Source of the DNA: Henriciella sp.
GTDB taxonomy: Bacteria > Pseudomonadota > Alphaproteobacteria > Caulobacterales > Hyphomonadaceae
Assembly: GCF_029936995.1 (NCBI RefSeq)
Contig: NZ_JAPYRE010000001.1
Coordinates: forward strand, 682,001-746,000
Length of the DNA: 64,000 nt
Direction: 5' to 3'
The translations under genes and the position numbers were made by a program. Shown in pieces: positions 27,764-36,763 of the stretch. Within the stretch, counting starts at the first letter, position 1. The number at the start of each line of letters is the position of its first letter. The notes under the pieces were generated by a model. That model saw only the letters and a program-made list of their open reading frames with translations. It did no database searches and was not told the origin of the DNA.

Positions 27764-29827
27764 ATGCGCGTTAGCACACAGAGAGCAACACTTGCAGCAT
27801 TGTTGTTCGTTTCAACTGCAGCTTCGGCCAGTGCGGCCATACCTACGGCACCCAGTCCGAAGCCAGAATTGATTTCCGCTTCCAGTGTCGTTTCCACGCA
27901 TGATGCAGGCATCTTGCGCGATGCCCTGAATGCGGCAGCCGACCGGAACTGGGCGCAGGTCCGCTTCCTTGAGACACAGGCGCAAGATGACATCGTGCGC
28001 AAGATTATCCGCTGGTATCGCGGGCGAAGCGACACTGAGATGTCGTTCGACGAACTCAGCCACCTCCTTAAGTCACAAGCAGACTGGCCGGGCATGGTCC
28101 GCGTTCAGGTCCGGGCCGAAGAGAAGGTCGCCGATTCTGTTCTGACCCCCGAGCAGACGATTGCATGGTTCGAGGAGGTTGGCGGGCCTGTTTCAGGTGA
28201 TGGGCGCGTGTCGCTGGCTGAAGCCCATACGCGTGCAGGCCAGCCAGACATGGCGCTCAGCATGATCCGCGAGGCCTGGCATGGCAATACGCTCAACACC
28301 CGGCAGACCCAGCAGGTACTGAGTGATTATGGTAACCAGCTCACGCGCGAGGATCATGAAAAGCGTGCAGATTTCCTGCTATGGACGGCCCAGCATTCGG
28401 CGGCGGCCCGTCTGAAACCCTATCTGGGGTCTGACTGGCAGCGTCTCGTCAACGCACGTAGTGATCTTCAGCTCAGACGCCCCGGTGTCGATGCGGCGGT
28501 CAATGCCGTCCCGGCAAACCTCCAGAACCATCCGGGCCTGCTCTATGACAGGGCGAAGTGGCGACGCCGGGCGGGGCAGGCGGAGTCGGAATATGTGCCA
28601 CTCCTTGCGCAGATTGACGGGGCCAATGTGCCGCCGGCCGGACGGGATAATCTGTGGGGCGAACGCGGCGTTGCCGTCCGCAATGCGCTAAGGGAGCGTA
28701 ACTTCGAGACCGCTTACCAGCTCTCAGCACCACATGGCATGGATTCAGGCGGCGACTTCGCAGCAGCCGAGTGGATGGCGGGCTGGGTTGCCCTACGCCA
28801 TATCGGTCAGCCCGAACGTGCCCGTGAGCATTTCGAATTCCTCGGTAACAATGTCTCTACGCCGATCAGCCTTGCCAGGGCACATTACTGGCGCGGGCGG
28901 GCACTGGAAGCGCTTGAGCAGCAGGAGGCCGCACAGGCCGCTTATGAAGAAGCTGCTAAATATCCGTTCGTTTATTACGGGCAGCTGGCGGCTGAAAAGA
29001 CCGGGAAGACCCAGCTCTATCTCGAAGCCACGGGAGAAGTCAGCGATACCGATCGCGAGAGCTTTAACTCCAGGCCGCTGGTACGCGCATTGAAATTGCT
29101 GGCGGAAAATGGGGAAGCCGGCGAGTTCAGGTATTTCGCCTATCACCTGGATGACATGCTCGATACCGAGGCCGACTATATCCTGCTGTCCGAGCTCGCC
29201 TCCGACTATCTCTATCACGACATTGGCGTGCGTGGGGCCAAGGCAGGGCTGGCCCAAGGTATTGTTCCGACAGAAGCGGCGTTCCCGGTACCGGATTACG
29301 AGCTTCAGCGTGAGCCCGGCGTCGAGCGTTCTGTGATGTATGCCCTTGCCCGCCAGGAAAGCGAGATGAACCCGTCTGCCATCTCGCATGCCAATGCACG
29401 CGGCCTGATGCAGTTCATACCGAGCACGGCCCGCATTGAGGCGCGTAATATCGGCCTTGAATACCGTACCTCCTGGCTGACGGATGATCCTGGCTACAAT
29501 ATGACCTTGGGCGGGGCGCACCTCGATACGCTGCTGGAAGAGTTCAATGGCAGTTATATCATGGCGGCGGCCGCCTATAATGCGGGGGCGTCGCGCCCGC
29601 GCCGCTGGATACGGGAATATGGCGATCCACGTACGGGGGAGATTGATCCGGTGGACTGGGTCGAGTTCATTCCGTTCTCGGAGACGCGTAACTATGTCCA
29701 GCGCGTTCTGGAAAACACGCAGGTCTACCGCCAGCGCCTTTCCGGCGAACCGGTCGATATCAGGCTGAGCGAGGATCTTGACCGTGGGCGTTTCTGGAAT
29801 GCCCAATCAGGGGCTGGCAACGACTAG
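27764..29827 (+). CDS. Soluble lytic murein transglycosylase (Slt70 type)
   Basis: The enzyme cleaves glycan strands of peptidoglycan in the periplasm. A signal peptide (residues about 1-25, ending ASASAA) leads into a long alpha-helical superhelical domain (about 40-480). The C-terminal SLT domain contains ALARQESEMNPSA with the catalytic glutamate E532, NARGLMQFIPSTA, NMTLGGAHLDTLL and AAYNAGASRPRRW. Length 687 fits the family. It shares a short divergent region with dapA. Confidence 0.93.
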   Translation: MRVSTQRATLAALLFVSTAASASAAIPTAPSPKPELISASSVVSTHDAGILRDALNAAADRNWAQVRFLETQAQDDIVRKIIRWYRGRSDTEMSFDELSHLLKSQADWPGMVRVQVRAEEKVADSVLTPEQTIAWFEEVGGPVSGDGRVSLAEAHTRAGQPDMALSMIREAWHGNTLNTRQTQQVLSDYGNQLTREDHEKRADFLLWTAQHSAAARLKPYLGSDWQRLVNARSDLQLRRPGVDAAVNAVPANLQNHPGLLYDRAKWRRRAGQAESEYVPLLAQIDGANVPPAGRDNLWGERGVAVRNALRERNFETAYQLSAPHGMDSGGDFAAAEWMAGWVALRHIGQPERAREHFEFLGNNVSTPISLARAHYWRGRALEALEQQEAAQAAYEEAAKYPFVYYGQLAAEKTGKTQLYLEATGEVSDTDRESFNSRPLVRALKLLAENGEAGEFRYFAYHLDDMLDTEADYILLSELASDYLYHDIGVRGAKAGLAQGIVPTEAAFPVPDYELQREPGVERSVMYALARQESEMNPSAISHANARGLMQFIPSTARIEARNIGLEYRTSWLTDDPGYNMTLGGAHLDTLLEEFNGSYIMAAAAYNAGASRPRRWIREYGDPRTGEIDPVDWVEFIPFSETRNYVQRVLENTQVYRQRLSGEPVDIRLSEDLDRGRFWNAQSGAGND

Positions 29828-29854
29828 CACGCAATACTCTCAGGATGCCCGAAA

Positions 29855-29881
29855 ACGAAAAGGCCACCCCTGGGGGTGGCC
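29855..29881 (-). terminator. Intrinsic terminator, minus strand
   Basis: GGCCACC and GGTGGCC arms; the T-rich tail (TTTTCGTTTTC) is present only on the minus strand, so it does not terminate the plus-strand transglycosylase gene but the small transcript. Confidence 0.75.
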
Positions 29882-29939
29882 TCCGTGAGCCGGTTTGGCT
29901 CTTGAATCCCGGCAGGATCACGTCCTGCCTATGTCAGTG

Positions 29940-30020
29940 CTAGCGGTCAAAGAGAGGCTGCTCTCCAAGGCCACCAGCACGGACGGATCCAATCGCCGCC
30001 CCTGGTTTCTCACTCGACAT
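29940..30020 (-). CDS. Small ORF, 26 aa, with perfect Shine-Dalgarno
   Basis: The ORF reads MSSEKPGAAIGSVRAGGLGE and then QPLFDR before TAG. It is preceded by AGAAAGGAGGTGATCC ending two bases before the ATG. That is the full complement of the 16S rRNA 3' tail (GGATCACCTCCTTTCT), far stronger than any other ribosome site in the window. It is too short to classify; there is no cysteine, no run of a single amino acid that would indicate an attenuation leader, and no membrane segment. Translation looks likely; function is unknown. Confidence 0.5.
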   Translation of the reverse strand: MSSEKPGAAIGSVRAGGLGEQPLFDR

Positions 30021-30125
30021 TGGATCACCTCCTTTCTGATGTTCAAAAACAAAGCACCGACCGCAAGATCACGTTCGGTATAGTAATTAAAACATGACTC
30101 GCGCCTAATGAAAGGTGAAGATTCA

Positions 30126-30159
30126 AAAAGCCCGGCTTTCAGGCATGAAAACCGGGCTT
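30126..30159 (-). terminator. Terminator of the RcnB-like gene
   Basis: On the minus strand AAGCCCGGTTTT pairs with AAAGCCGGGCTT, followed by TTTTTGAAT; it lies 25 bases after the gene's stop codon. Confidence 0.85.
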
Positions 30160-30183
30160 GATGTATAGTGCAGGGCTCTGCGC

Positions 30184-30819
30184 CTATTGAGATATGATGC
30201 CTACGGCGAGGCCGATGATTGCTCCGGTGGCGACCGACGCGAGTATGGCGTCATCGCCATGACGGTCACGCACCCAGTGATAGCCGCGTGGCGGATTGTA
30301 GAGGCCGTAGCGGTCATAATCGCGGATGATGATCGTGTTGGGCCTGTAGTTGTAGCGGCTGCCGATCCGGTATCCATTATGGTAATACCCGGTGTTGTAG
30401 TAGAAGTTGGCACGCGGCGTAGCGCGATAGCCATAGCTTGGCCGACTGTAATAATACCGGTTAATCACACGCGGCGCACGATAGTGACGCCTGTTATGAT
30501 GATGTCGTGCACGGTTCCATTTGTGGTGACGGTTATATCTTCGGTTCCAGTCATGGTTCCGGCTATGTCCACGGTTCCAGTGCTTGCCGTTGTGATGGCG
30601 GCGGTTCCAGTTGCGATCATGGTGACGGCGATGTCCGCGGTTCCAGTCACCACCGCGATGGCCGCGTGCCCGATGACCGCGATCACCTCGGTCGCCGCGA
30701 TCATGGTAGCCGCCGCGATCGCCGCGGCCCCGGTCGTCTGCGGCCGCAATCGGTGTGATAATGGCAAATGCGAGAGCGCCTGCTGCGCCAATGCGTGTCA
30801 GTATGTTAAAGAGAGCCAT
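30184..30819 (-). CDS. RcnB-like periplasmic protein, Arg/His/Asn-rich
   Basis: The ATG at 30819 has AGGAGG upstream, and the product has a signal peptide ending in PIAAA (about residue 26). The mature part begins with 100 residues of low-complexity repeats of Arg, His, Asn, Gly and Trp (WNRGH, RHHDRNWNRR, HHNR), strongly basic and potentially metal- or polyanion-binding. The C-terminal third contains YDRYGLYNPPRGYHWVRDR and a final hydrophobic ILASVATGAIIGLAVGII, which is the RcnB domain. RcnB in E. coli modulates nickel/cobalt efflux, but many alphaproteobacterial paralogues lack that context; no metal transporter lies nearby. Confidence 0.8.
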   Translation of the reverse strand: MALFNILTRIGAAGALAFAIITPIAAADDRGRGDRGGYHDRGDRGDRGHRARGHRGGDWNRGHRRHHDRNWNRRHHNGKHWNRGHSRNHDWNRRYNRHHKWNRARHHHNRRHYRAPRVINRYYYSRPSYGYRATPRANFYYNTGYYHNGYRIGSRYNYRPNTIIIRDYDRYGLYNPPRGYHWVRDRHGDDAILASVATGAIIGLAVGIISQ

Positions 30820-30936
30820 CTTAGCCTCCTGAAATATTGTACCGGGGCAAACCGGCATCGATATGGTTTCCAGATAGAAACCCTATTCTCATATTATGTT
30901 CCCCAGCTTGAACCTTAGCTGAACAGGCTTTTCATT

Positions 30937-31371
30937 ATGTCCGCGAATGAAGATTTGAAAATAAATGATGAAATATCAGTGCCCTATTGGGAGCTTGTCG
31001 AAACCTTTGTAAGAGCTTCCGGACCTGGCGGGCAGAATGTGAACAAGGTGGCGACAGCCGTGCAGCTACGCTGGAATGTTAACGCATCCTCGGTGCCTGC
31101 CTGGCTGAAAACCCGGTTTCAGCGAATCTGGAAGAGCCGTCTCACCAAGGAGGGGGATGTAATCATAGAAGCAAGCGAGCATCGCTCGCAGGCGCGTAAC
31201 CGGGATGCCGCGAGGGAACGATTGACGGCAATGATCCGCAAGGCGACCCATAAGCGCAAGCGCCGCATTCCGACGCGGCCCGGCCGGGGCGCGATCGAGC
31301 GGCGTATCAAGGCGAAGAAGGAGCGCGGCGAGAAGAAAGCCCTTAGAGGCAAGGTCGATGGCCGCGACTAG
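30937..31371 (+). CDS. arfB: Peptidyl-tRNA hydrolase ArfB (YaeJ)
   Basis: ArfB rescues stalled ribosomes by hydrolysing peptidyl-tRNA. The 144-residue sequence has the release-factor motif SGPGGQNVNKVAT (GGQ at 31-33) and, after the catalytic domain, the basic C-terminal tail (RRIPTRPGRGAIERRIKAKK) that inserts into the empty mRNA channel. With smpB 4 kb away, the window has two independent ribosome-rescue factors. The SDR gene follows 13 bases downstream on the same strand. Confidence 0.93.
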   Translation: MSANEDLKINDEISVPYWELVETFVRASGPGGQNVNKVATAVQLRWNVNASSVPAWLKTRFQRIWKSRLTKEGDVIIEASEHRSQARNRDAARERLTAMIRKATHKRKRRIPTRPGRGAIERRIKAKKERGEKKALRGKVDGRD

Positions 31372-31384
31372 GAGGAGGTAAGCA

Positions 31385-32116
31385 ATGCTCGATTTTTCAG
31401 GCCAGTCAGTTCTCATCGTCGGTGGTTCGAGTGGCATCGGAAACGGTGTGGCCCAAGCGTTCCGGGCCGGTGGTGCCAAGGTCTCGATCTGGGGAACACG
31501 GCCTTCTGCGAGCGACTATGAGGGCGTCGAGGGATCTGATCTGTCCGGCCTCGACTACAGCCAGGTCGATGTCTGCGACCGCAATGCGATTGACCGCGCA
31601 GCGGGGGCAATAAAGGCGCTGGATGTGCTGGTGCTCTGCCAGGGAACGGTGCGTTACAAGCGCCAGGAATTCGAACGTGAAGGCTGGGATGCCGTGATGG
31701 ACGTGAACATAAACAGTGTCATGGACATCGCCAGCGCGCTCAAACCAGCTTTGCAGGCGCGTGAAGGCAAGCTGATCATTGTAAGTTCGGTCGCCGGTTT
31801 CAATGCAACGATCGGTACGCCAGCTTACAGCGCGTCAAAGCACGCAGCAGTCGGTCTGACCAAGACGCTGGGTGCCGCATGGGCGACAGATGGTATCCGG
31901 GTAAATGGCCTTGCGCCGGGGCTTGTCGAAACCAAGCTGACGCATGTCACCACGAAGAATGAAAAGCGGCTTGCAGGGGCCATGCGGTCCATTCCCCAGG
32001 GGCGTATCGGCACGCCAGAGGATATGGCGGGCGTCGTCATGTTCCTTGCCTCGCCACTGGCCAGTTATGTGACAGGCCAGACCATCATTGCCGATGGCGG
32101 CCTGTCACTCCAGTAA
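31385..32116 (+). CDS. Short-chain dehydrogenase/reductase
   Basis: This 243-residue classical SDR has GGSSGIGNGVAQAF (about 13-26) for NAD(P), a catalytic serine in IVSSVAGFNATIG and the YSASKHAAVGL active-site pair, ending in the usual TGQTIIADGGLSL. LCQGTVRY replaces the common NNAG. AGGAGG sits 6 bases before the ATG. It probably shares a transcript with arfB. Substrate unknown. Confidence 0.9.
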   Translation: MLDFSGQSVLIVGGSSGIGNGVAQAFRAGGAKVSIWGTRPSASDYEGVEGSDLSGLDYSQVDVCDRNAIDRAAGAIKALDVLVLCQGTVRYKRQEFEREGWDAVMDVNINSVMDIASALKPALQAREGKLIIVSSVAGFNATIGTPAYSASKHAAVGLTKTLGAAWATDGIRVNGLAPGLVETKLTHVTTKNEKRLAGAMRSIPQGRIGTPEDMAGVVMFLASPLASYVTGQTIIADGGLSLQ

Positions 32117-32118
32117 CG

Positions 32119-32772
32119 TTATTTTTCGAGTACCGAGCAGGCGACCCGGCTGCCGGCGCCACCGATGGGCTGGCTCATATGGTCATCGCGGCCTTCATGA
32201 ATAATGACTGCGCTGCCATCCTCATCAAGTATGTCTGCCATGCTCACGATGCTGGTGAAGGTTTCATAGTTCACTGAACCGTCTGCGCTGACATGCAGGT
32301 TCGGCAAATCGCCAGCTTCGGGGCCGTCAGTGTTGAGGAGACCGTGACCGCCCTCAATCTTGCCGATGTGGCCGCCAGAGTCGGTATACTCGCCTGTGTC
32401 ACCGCAGTCCCCGGTCTGGTGCAAGTGAATGGCGTGCCAGCCCGGCTGGAGGCTTCCAGCCTCAATGCCGACTTCCATGACGATCCCATTCGGGCCTTCG
32501 ACGAGATTGACAGAGCCGATCGTATTGCCCTCACCGCCCTTGATATCGCCAGTGGTGCGCATCATGGACGGGATCGATTCCGGGCCATCAGCCATTTCTG
32601 CATCAGCCGCCGGGCTATCCGGCATTTCATCGCCCTGAGTCTGGGCACGTTCCATCGCGTCCTGCTCTGGGGCGGCCTTGTCTTCTTCCTGGGCATTGGA
32701 GGCCTGCTGAGAGCAGGCGAAAAGAACTGCCACCGCAGCGGCCGTAGACGTAAACATGAGTGTGCGGGACAT
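32119..32772 (-). CDS. sodC: Copper-zinc superoxide dismutase, lipoprotein
   Basis: SodC converts superoxide to hydrogen peroxide and oxygen in the envelope. The N-terminus is a lipoprotein signal (VAVLFAC, C20), followed by an acidic, Glu/Ala-rich linker of about 45 residues. The Cu/Zn ligands are visible: HAIHLHQTGDC, GGHIGKIEGGHGLL and VIIHEGRDDH, with a disulfide partner cysteine in RVACSVLEK. Length 217 includes the linker. It converges with the SDR gene, two bases apart. Confidence 0.93.
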   Translation of the reverse strand: MSRTLMFTSTAAAVAVLFACSQQASNAQEEDKAAPEQDAMERAQTQGDEMPDSPAADAEMADGPESIPSMMRTTGDIKGGEGNTIGSVNLVEGPNGIVMEVGIEAGSLQPGWHAIHLHQTGDCGDTGEYTDSGGHIGKIEGGHGLLNTDGPEAGDLPNLHVSADGSVNYETFTSIVSMADILDEDGSAVIIHEGRDDHMSQPIGGAGSRVACSVLEK

Positions 32773-32866
32773 TTGAAGCTCCTTGGAATTCCGGTCTGAG
32801 ACTATACTAACGCGTAACAGGTTTTAACTCCCCGGTGATGTCCATGTTCCTGAAAGGCCGCGAAAA

Positions 32867-33610
32867 TTGAGTGAGACTGACAGGGCAGACAGACTGCTTG
32901 TCAGGCTGGGCCACTTCGAGAGCCGGGCCGCGGCGCAGGCAGCCATTGCGGGTGGGCATGTGCGCGTGAACGGCAAGCGCCTGTCCAAGCCATCTGCCAG
33001 GCTCAATACGACCGACAGGATAGAGGCCAGGCTCGCCCATCCCTGGGTTTCGCGCGGGGGGCTCAAGCTGGCGCATGCGCTTGATGTTTTTGGCGTCGAT
33101 CCAGCTGGCAGGTACTGCCTTGATATTGGGGCCTCGACGGGCGGGTTCAGTGATGTGCTGATAAGCCGTGGGGCACGACATGTTTATGCAGTCGATGTCG
33201 GCAGAGGACAGCTTCATCAGAAGGTCGCAGCGGATGCACGGGTGACATCGCTAGAAGCAACCGATGCCCGCAAACTGACGCCGGAGGTCATCTCCAAAGC
33301 GCCTTCTCTCATTGTTTGCGATGCCAGCTTCATCGCGCTCGAGAAAATTCTTCCTGTCCCCCTGGATCTGGCCTCACCGGGCGGCGAACTCGTCACTCTG
33401 TTCAAGCCACAATTCCAGGTTGGCAGGGGGCATGTCGGCAAAGGAGGGCTGGTCACGGACCGCGCTGCGGCCCGTGAAGCTGAAGAGGCATTCTGTCGCT
33501 GGCTTTCTTTTCAGGGCTGGCAGGTCAACGGATGTGACGACAGCCCCATCACAGGAGGTGACGGCAATGCCGAGCGGTTGATCCATGCGACTGGCCCTGG
33601 GCCTGGTTAG
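32867..33610 (+). CDS. tlyA: TlyA-family rRNA methyltransferase
   Basis: TlyA proteins methylate ribose 2'-OH of rRNA. The sequence has an S4 RNA-binding domain (about 5-60, RLGHFESRAAAQAAIAGGHV) and a Rossmann SAM domain (about 60-245) with LDIGASTGGFSDVL as the SAM-binding motif, VCDASFIALE and LFKPQFQVGRGHVGKGGLV. No ATG is available in frame; the TTG at 32867 is the only reasonable start. Its end overlaps the convergent acyltransferase gene by 4 bases. Confidence 0.88.
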   Translation: MSETDRADRLLVRLGHFESRAAAQAAIAGGHVRVNGKRLSKPSARLNTTDRIEARLAHPWVSRGGLKLAHALDVFGVDPAGRYCLDIGASTGGFSDVLISRGARHVYAVDVGRGQLHQKVAADARVTSLEATDARKLTPEVISKAPSLIVCDASFIALEKILPVPLDLASPGGELVTLFKPQFQVGRGHVGKGGLVTDRAAAREAEEAFCRWLSFQGWQVNGCDDSPITGGDGNAERLIHATGPGPG

Positions 33611-34734
33611 GAGACAGAACGCTGTCTGACGTGTTGCTTGCGGCCGGTTTCGGCGATCCGGTCCATCATTGACCGCCAGCTTGAAAGTCGCCGCTCGGAC
33701 ACTTCAGCCAGTATGAAACAGCTTATCAGGGTGACCAGGCCGAGGATTATCACATGCAGGCTGTTTGCAGGCTCATAGACAGGAAAGCTGTAGAAGAATG
33801 TCAGAAGTGGATAGTGGAACAGATAGACTGAGAATGTTGCTCCGGCTGTCCAGCGTATGACCTTTTCCATCTTCGGGCTGATACGGTCACCATTACCTGC
33901 CAGGTTGTAGACACCCAGAAAGTGCAGCGATGCCAGCACGGCAATGAGGCTGTTCCAGAAGACTTCGTCGGAAAAACCGAGAACCCGTGTCGGGTTTGCT
34001 CCAAGCATGTCGGCGGTGATCGCCCTCAGTGTTTCAGGCAGGCCGCAGAAGAGGCAGAAGCTATAAACCAGCCAGGGAGCAACGGCCATGAATATGGCGC
34101 CCGGGCGCGAAAGGTTGCGCAGATGTCCTTTCCGTATTCCGTATTCGAGGCCAACGCCGGCGAGCCAGCAAGGCGCAAGCAGGATAATCTTGGGGCCGGT
34201 AATCAGGGCAAGCAGGGCCAGTATCAGCCATCGGGCATGCCCCCTGCTATAAACGGCGACGCCAAAAGCCAGATAGTACCAGGCTTCATAGGTCAGCGAC
34301 CAGAAGGGGCCGTTCGTGCCGAGGCGTATATTGTCCGACCAGAGCTGGGTAGAAAAACTCAATGCCCGGAAAAAATGTTCGGAGACTGGCAGGGGCTGGT
34401 ACCACCAGCCCTCATAGCGTTCAGGGTTGAGTGCCTGTCCGGCCGTGTCCAGGAAAATGGCCAACAAGACTGCGGGTATAACGACACTGTAAAGCCTTGC
34501 GACTCTTGCTTTCGTAAAGTCCGCAGCGCCGCGCTTCTTTCCGAAGGTCGTATAGGCGATCACGAATCCGGACAGCACGAAAAAGAGTATCACGGCATCC
34601 GACCCGATATTGAGGTCACGAACCCAGGCGAGCGCTCCCGCGGAGTAGCGTTCATAAGCGATGTGAGAAAACAGTACGACGACCGCTGCGGCAAAGCGGA
34701 CAAGGTCAAGATAGAGTGAAAAACCCCGGCTCAT
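33607..34734 (-). CDS. Acyltransferase 3 family membrane protein
   Basis: This 375-residue protein has about ten TM helices and the family hallmarks: the N-terminal LDLVRFAAAVVVLFSHIAYER with the conserved arginine and histidine, and DAVILFFVLSGFVIAYT. Such OafA/NodX-like enzymes transfer acyl groups to sugars of LPS, exopolysaccharide or glycolipid. The start overlaps the stop of the upstream hydroxylase gene by 4 bases, so the two are translationally coupled and probably modify the same lipid or glycan. Confidence 0.9.
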   Translation of the reverse strand: MSRGFSLYLDLVRFAAAVVVLFSHIAYERYSAGALAWVRDLNIGSDAVILFFVLSGFVIAYTTFGKKRGAADFTKARVARLYSVVIPAVLLAIFLDTAGQALNPERYEGWWYQPLPVSEHFFRALSFSTQLWSDNIRLGTNGPFWSLTYEAWYYLAFGVAVYSRGHARWLILALLALITGPKIILLAPCWLAGVGLEYGIRKGHLRNLSRPGAIFMAVAPWLVYSFCLFCGLPETLRAITADMLGANPTRVLGFSDEVFWNSLIAVLASLHFLGVYNLAGNGDRISPKMEKVIRWTAGATFSVYLFHYPLLTFFYSFPVYEPANSLHVIILGLVTLISCFILAEVSERRLSSWRSMMDRIAETGRKQHVRQRSVS

Positions 34735-35765
34735 GACCCTGTCTCCTGACGGGACATGCGCGGGACCGATAGCATGGACGCAGCTTCGCGGAAGGGTACT
34801 GTGTAGGCGTCGACGAGGCTGTTATGCGGCTGTGCTTCAGCCTGACCCAAGCTGTCAGCGATACCGAATTCGAGCTTCTCCTGACCGTCGGGGATATAAA
34901 GGGTTCCGAAGGCCCAGTCCCAGAGGGCGAAGATAAGTCCATAATTCCTGTCGTGATGACGAGGCGCGCGGGAATGATGTATCTGGTGCTGGGCGGGACT
35001 GATAAAGATCCTGTCCAGTACAGGCCCGTAATCCAGCCAGATGTGAGAATGGCGAAGGGCACCGCCCATCAGGTTGAACAGGAGGATGAAGGCCCCGAGT
35101 CCAAGCATGGCATGAAGTTCATAAGTGCCCGTGAGTGCGAAGATAATGCCCGCCATGGTGCCGCCCAGAAGGCCAGTCACGGCTTTCAGGAGTAGATCGA
35201 AAACAGGGTGATTGCGCTTGGCGGTCAACGGGGTGAGCACTTCGGCAGAATGATGCACCTTGTGAAAAGGCCAGAGCCAGCTGACCTCGTGTGAGGCCCG
35301 GTGCGTGAAATAGTAAGCCAGATCCGTTGCGAGTGCAGACAGGAGGGTCGCCAGTATCAGCGGCCACAGACTCGCGCTTCCTGTGTCTTCGGCGGAAGGC
35401 GTTGCGCTGGCAAGGCTGAGAATGCCGGCCGCGCAGCCTGAGAATACCGTCAGGAACACCAGACTGTTGAGCGGAGCGAAAATCTTGTTGGCAAAGTAAA
35501 TTTTTACATCCAGCCAAGACGAGGCTGTCCGGTAAAGCTGGGTCGGAACCAGGAAATTCTGGATACCTGTATAGCCGTCGCGGCTGAGCGTTCGACGCTT
35601 TGCCAGATACACGCATGAGCCGATGATGAGAAATGCGCTCAAGCCCGTCCAATGCAGACGGGAGTCGGTGCCGAAGGGCAGCAGAAAGTCCCACACATCA
35701 GACAAGCGAGCCGTCAGATCTGACAGCTTCACGCCAAGAATACTCATTTCAGCCGGTCCCATCAC
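34731..35765 (-). CDS. Fatty acid hydroxylase / sterol desaturase family protein
   Basis: This is a di-iron membrane oxygenase of the ERG3/fatty-acid-hydroxylase family, with about five TM segments. The histidine clusters are clear: HRASHEVSWLWPFHKVHHSAE, NHPVFD, HSHIWLDYGP and HQIHHSRAPRHHDRNYG. These enzymes hydroxylate or desaturate lipids, carotenoids or sphingolipids. The start may be the GTG at 35765 or the ATG at 35747 (MSILGV). It is coupled to the acyltransferase downstream. Confidence 0.88.
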   Translation of the reverse strand: MMGPAEMSILGVKLSDLTARLSDVWDFLLPFGTDSRLHWTGLSAFLIIGSCVYLAKRRTLSRDGYTGIQNFLVPTQLYRTASSWLDVKIYFANKIFAPLNSLVFLTVFSGCAAGILSLASATPSAEDTGSASLWPLILATLLSALATDLAYYFTHRASHEVSWLWPFHKVHHSAEVLTPLTAKRNHPVFDLLLKAVTGLLGGTMAGIIFALTGTYELHAMLGLGAFILLFNLMGGALRHSHIWLDYGPVLDRIFISPAQHQIHHSRAPRHHDRNYGLIFALWDWAFGTLYIPDGQEKLEFGIADSLGQAEAQPHNSLVDAYTVPFREAASMLSVPRMSRQETGS

Positions 35766-35837
35766 TTATGATTATATCTAACCGTGCATGGGAAACCTCG
35801 CACAGAATGCTTGATGCCCGGTAAAGGAACCTGGCCC

Positions 35838-35871
35838 AACAAATATGAGCCGGCCCCAAAGGACCGGCTCA
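35838..35871 (-). terminator. Terminator after the MoxR gene
   Basis: TGAGCCGGTCC pairs with GGGCCGGCTCA across TTTG on the minus strand, followed by TATTTGTT. Confidence 0.8.
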
Positions 35872-35896
35872 TGTAAAGGTTTGATTATTCGGGGAC

Positions 35897-36763
35897 TTAG
35901 CCCGCCGGGCCGCGCCGTGTGCTGTTCTCGCGGCGTGACAGGAAGGCCAGGCGCTCGAAGAGAGCCACATCCTGCTCGTTCTTGAGAAGGGCCCCGTGCA
36001 GCGGCGGTGTCAGCTTGTCAGGGTCTTCTTCGCGGATCGTTTCAAGATCGACGTCCTCGTTCATGAGAAGTTTCAGCCAGTCGAGCAGCTCACTGGTGGA
36101 AGGTTTCTTCTTCATGCCAGGCACTTCGCGCATGGAGTAGAAGGTCGTCAGGGCATCCTTGACGAGCTTCTGCTTGATGCCCGGATGGTGAACGTCGATG
36201 ATTTCCTTCATCGTCTGTTCGTCCGGGAACTTGATGAAGTGGAAGAAGCAGCGGCGCAGGAAGGCGTCCGGCAGCTCTTTCTCGTTGTTTGACGTGATGA
36301 TGACGATCGGACGCTGCTTGGCCTTGATGACCTCGTCGGTCTCGTAGACATAAAATTCCATACGGTCGAGCTCCTGCAGGAGGTCGTTCGGGAATTCGAT
36401 ATCGGCCTTGTCGATTTCGTCGATCAGCAGGATCGGGCGTTCCTTGGAGGTGAAAGCCTCCCAGAGCTTGCCCTTCTTGATGTAGTTGGCGACGTCCTTG
36501 GCGCGCTCGTCGCCCATCTGGCCGTCCCGCAGGCGGCTCACGGCATCATATTCGTAGAGGCCCTGGGCGGCTTTCGTGCTGGACTTGATGTGCCATTCGA
36601 TAAGTGGCGCGCCAAGCGCCTTGGCAACCTCGATCGCCAGGACGGTCTTGCCGGTGCCTGGTTCGCCCTTGACGAGCAACGGCCGTTCCAGGGCTATACC
36701 TGCGTTGACCGCCACCCGCAGATCATCGGTTGCTACGTAATTGTCGGTACCTTCAAAGCGCAT
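35897..36763 (-). CDS. MoxR-family AAA+ ATPase
   Basis: Start taken at 36763 (MRFEGTDNYV), which has GGAGAC upstream and begins at the conserved core; the frame opens to 36871. Motifs: Walker A GEPGTGKT (33-40), Walker B LLIDEIDKAD (about 97-106), sensor I IITSNNEKELPDAFLRRC and a C-terminal helical lid. MoxR ATPases usually act as chaperones with a von Willebrand A partner encoded next door; here the following gene is separated by a terminator and is a hydroxylase, so the partner is elsewhere or absent. Confidence 0.93.
   Translation of the reverse strand: MRFEGTDNYVATDDLRVAVNAGIALERPLLVKGEPGTGKTVLAIEVAKALGAPLIEWHIKSSTKAAQGLYEYDAVSRLRDGQMGDERAKDVANYIKKGKLWEAFTSKERPILLIDEIDKADIEFPNDLLQELDRMEFYVYETDEVIKAKQRPIVIITSNNEKELPDAFLRRCFFHFIKFPDEQTMKEIIDVHHPGIKQKLVKDALTTFYSMREVPGMKKKPSTSELLDWLKLLMNEDVDLETIREEDPDKLTPPLHGALLKNEQDVALFERLAFLSRRENSTRRGPAG

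Larger units (their letters stand above)
29851..30075 (-). ncRNA. Probable small structured transcript carrying a 26-codon ORF
   Basis: In the gene-free stretch 29828-30183, minus-strand signals form a complete unit. A TACTAT -10-like hexamer lies at 30085-30080 and a small ORF with a perfect Shine-Dalgarno at 30020-29940. Three stem-loops follow: GGCAGGA/TCCTGCC (29929-29911), GAGCC/GGCTC (29901-29887) and the terminator stem at 29881-29862 with TTTTCGTTTTC. The 5' end is a guess. It could be a dual-function sRNA or simply a small mRNA. Nothing on the plus strand explains the region. Confidence 0.5.

Noticed and set aside
29895-30083. Plus-strand 62-aa ORF after the transglycosylase
   Set aside because: No ribosome site, and it is antisense to the better-supported minus-strand transcript.
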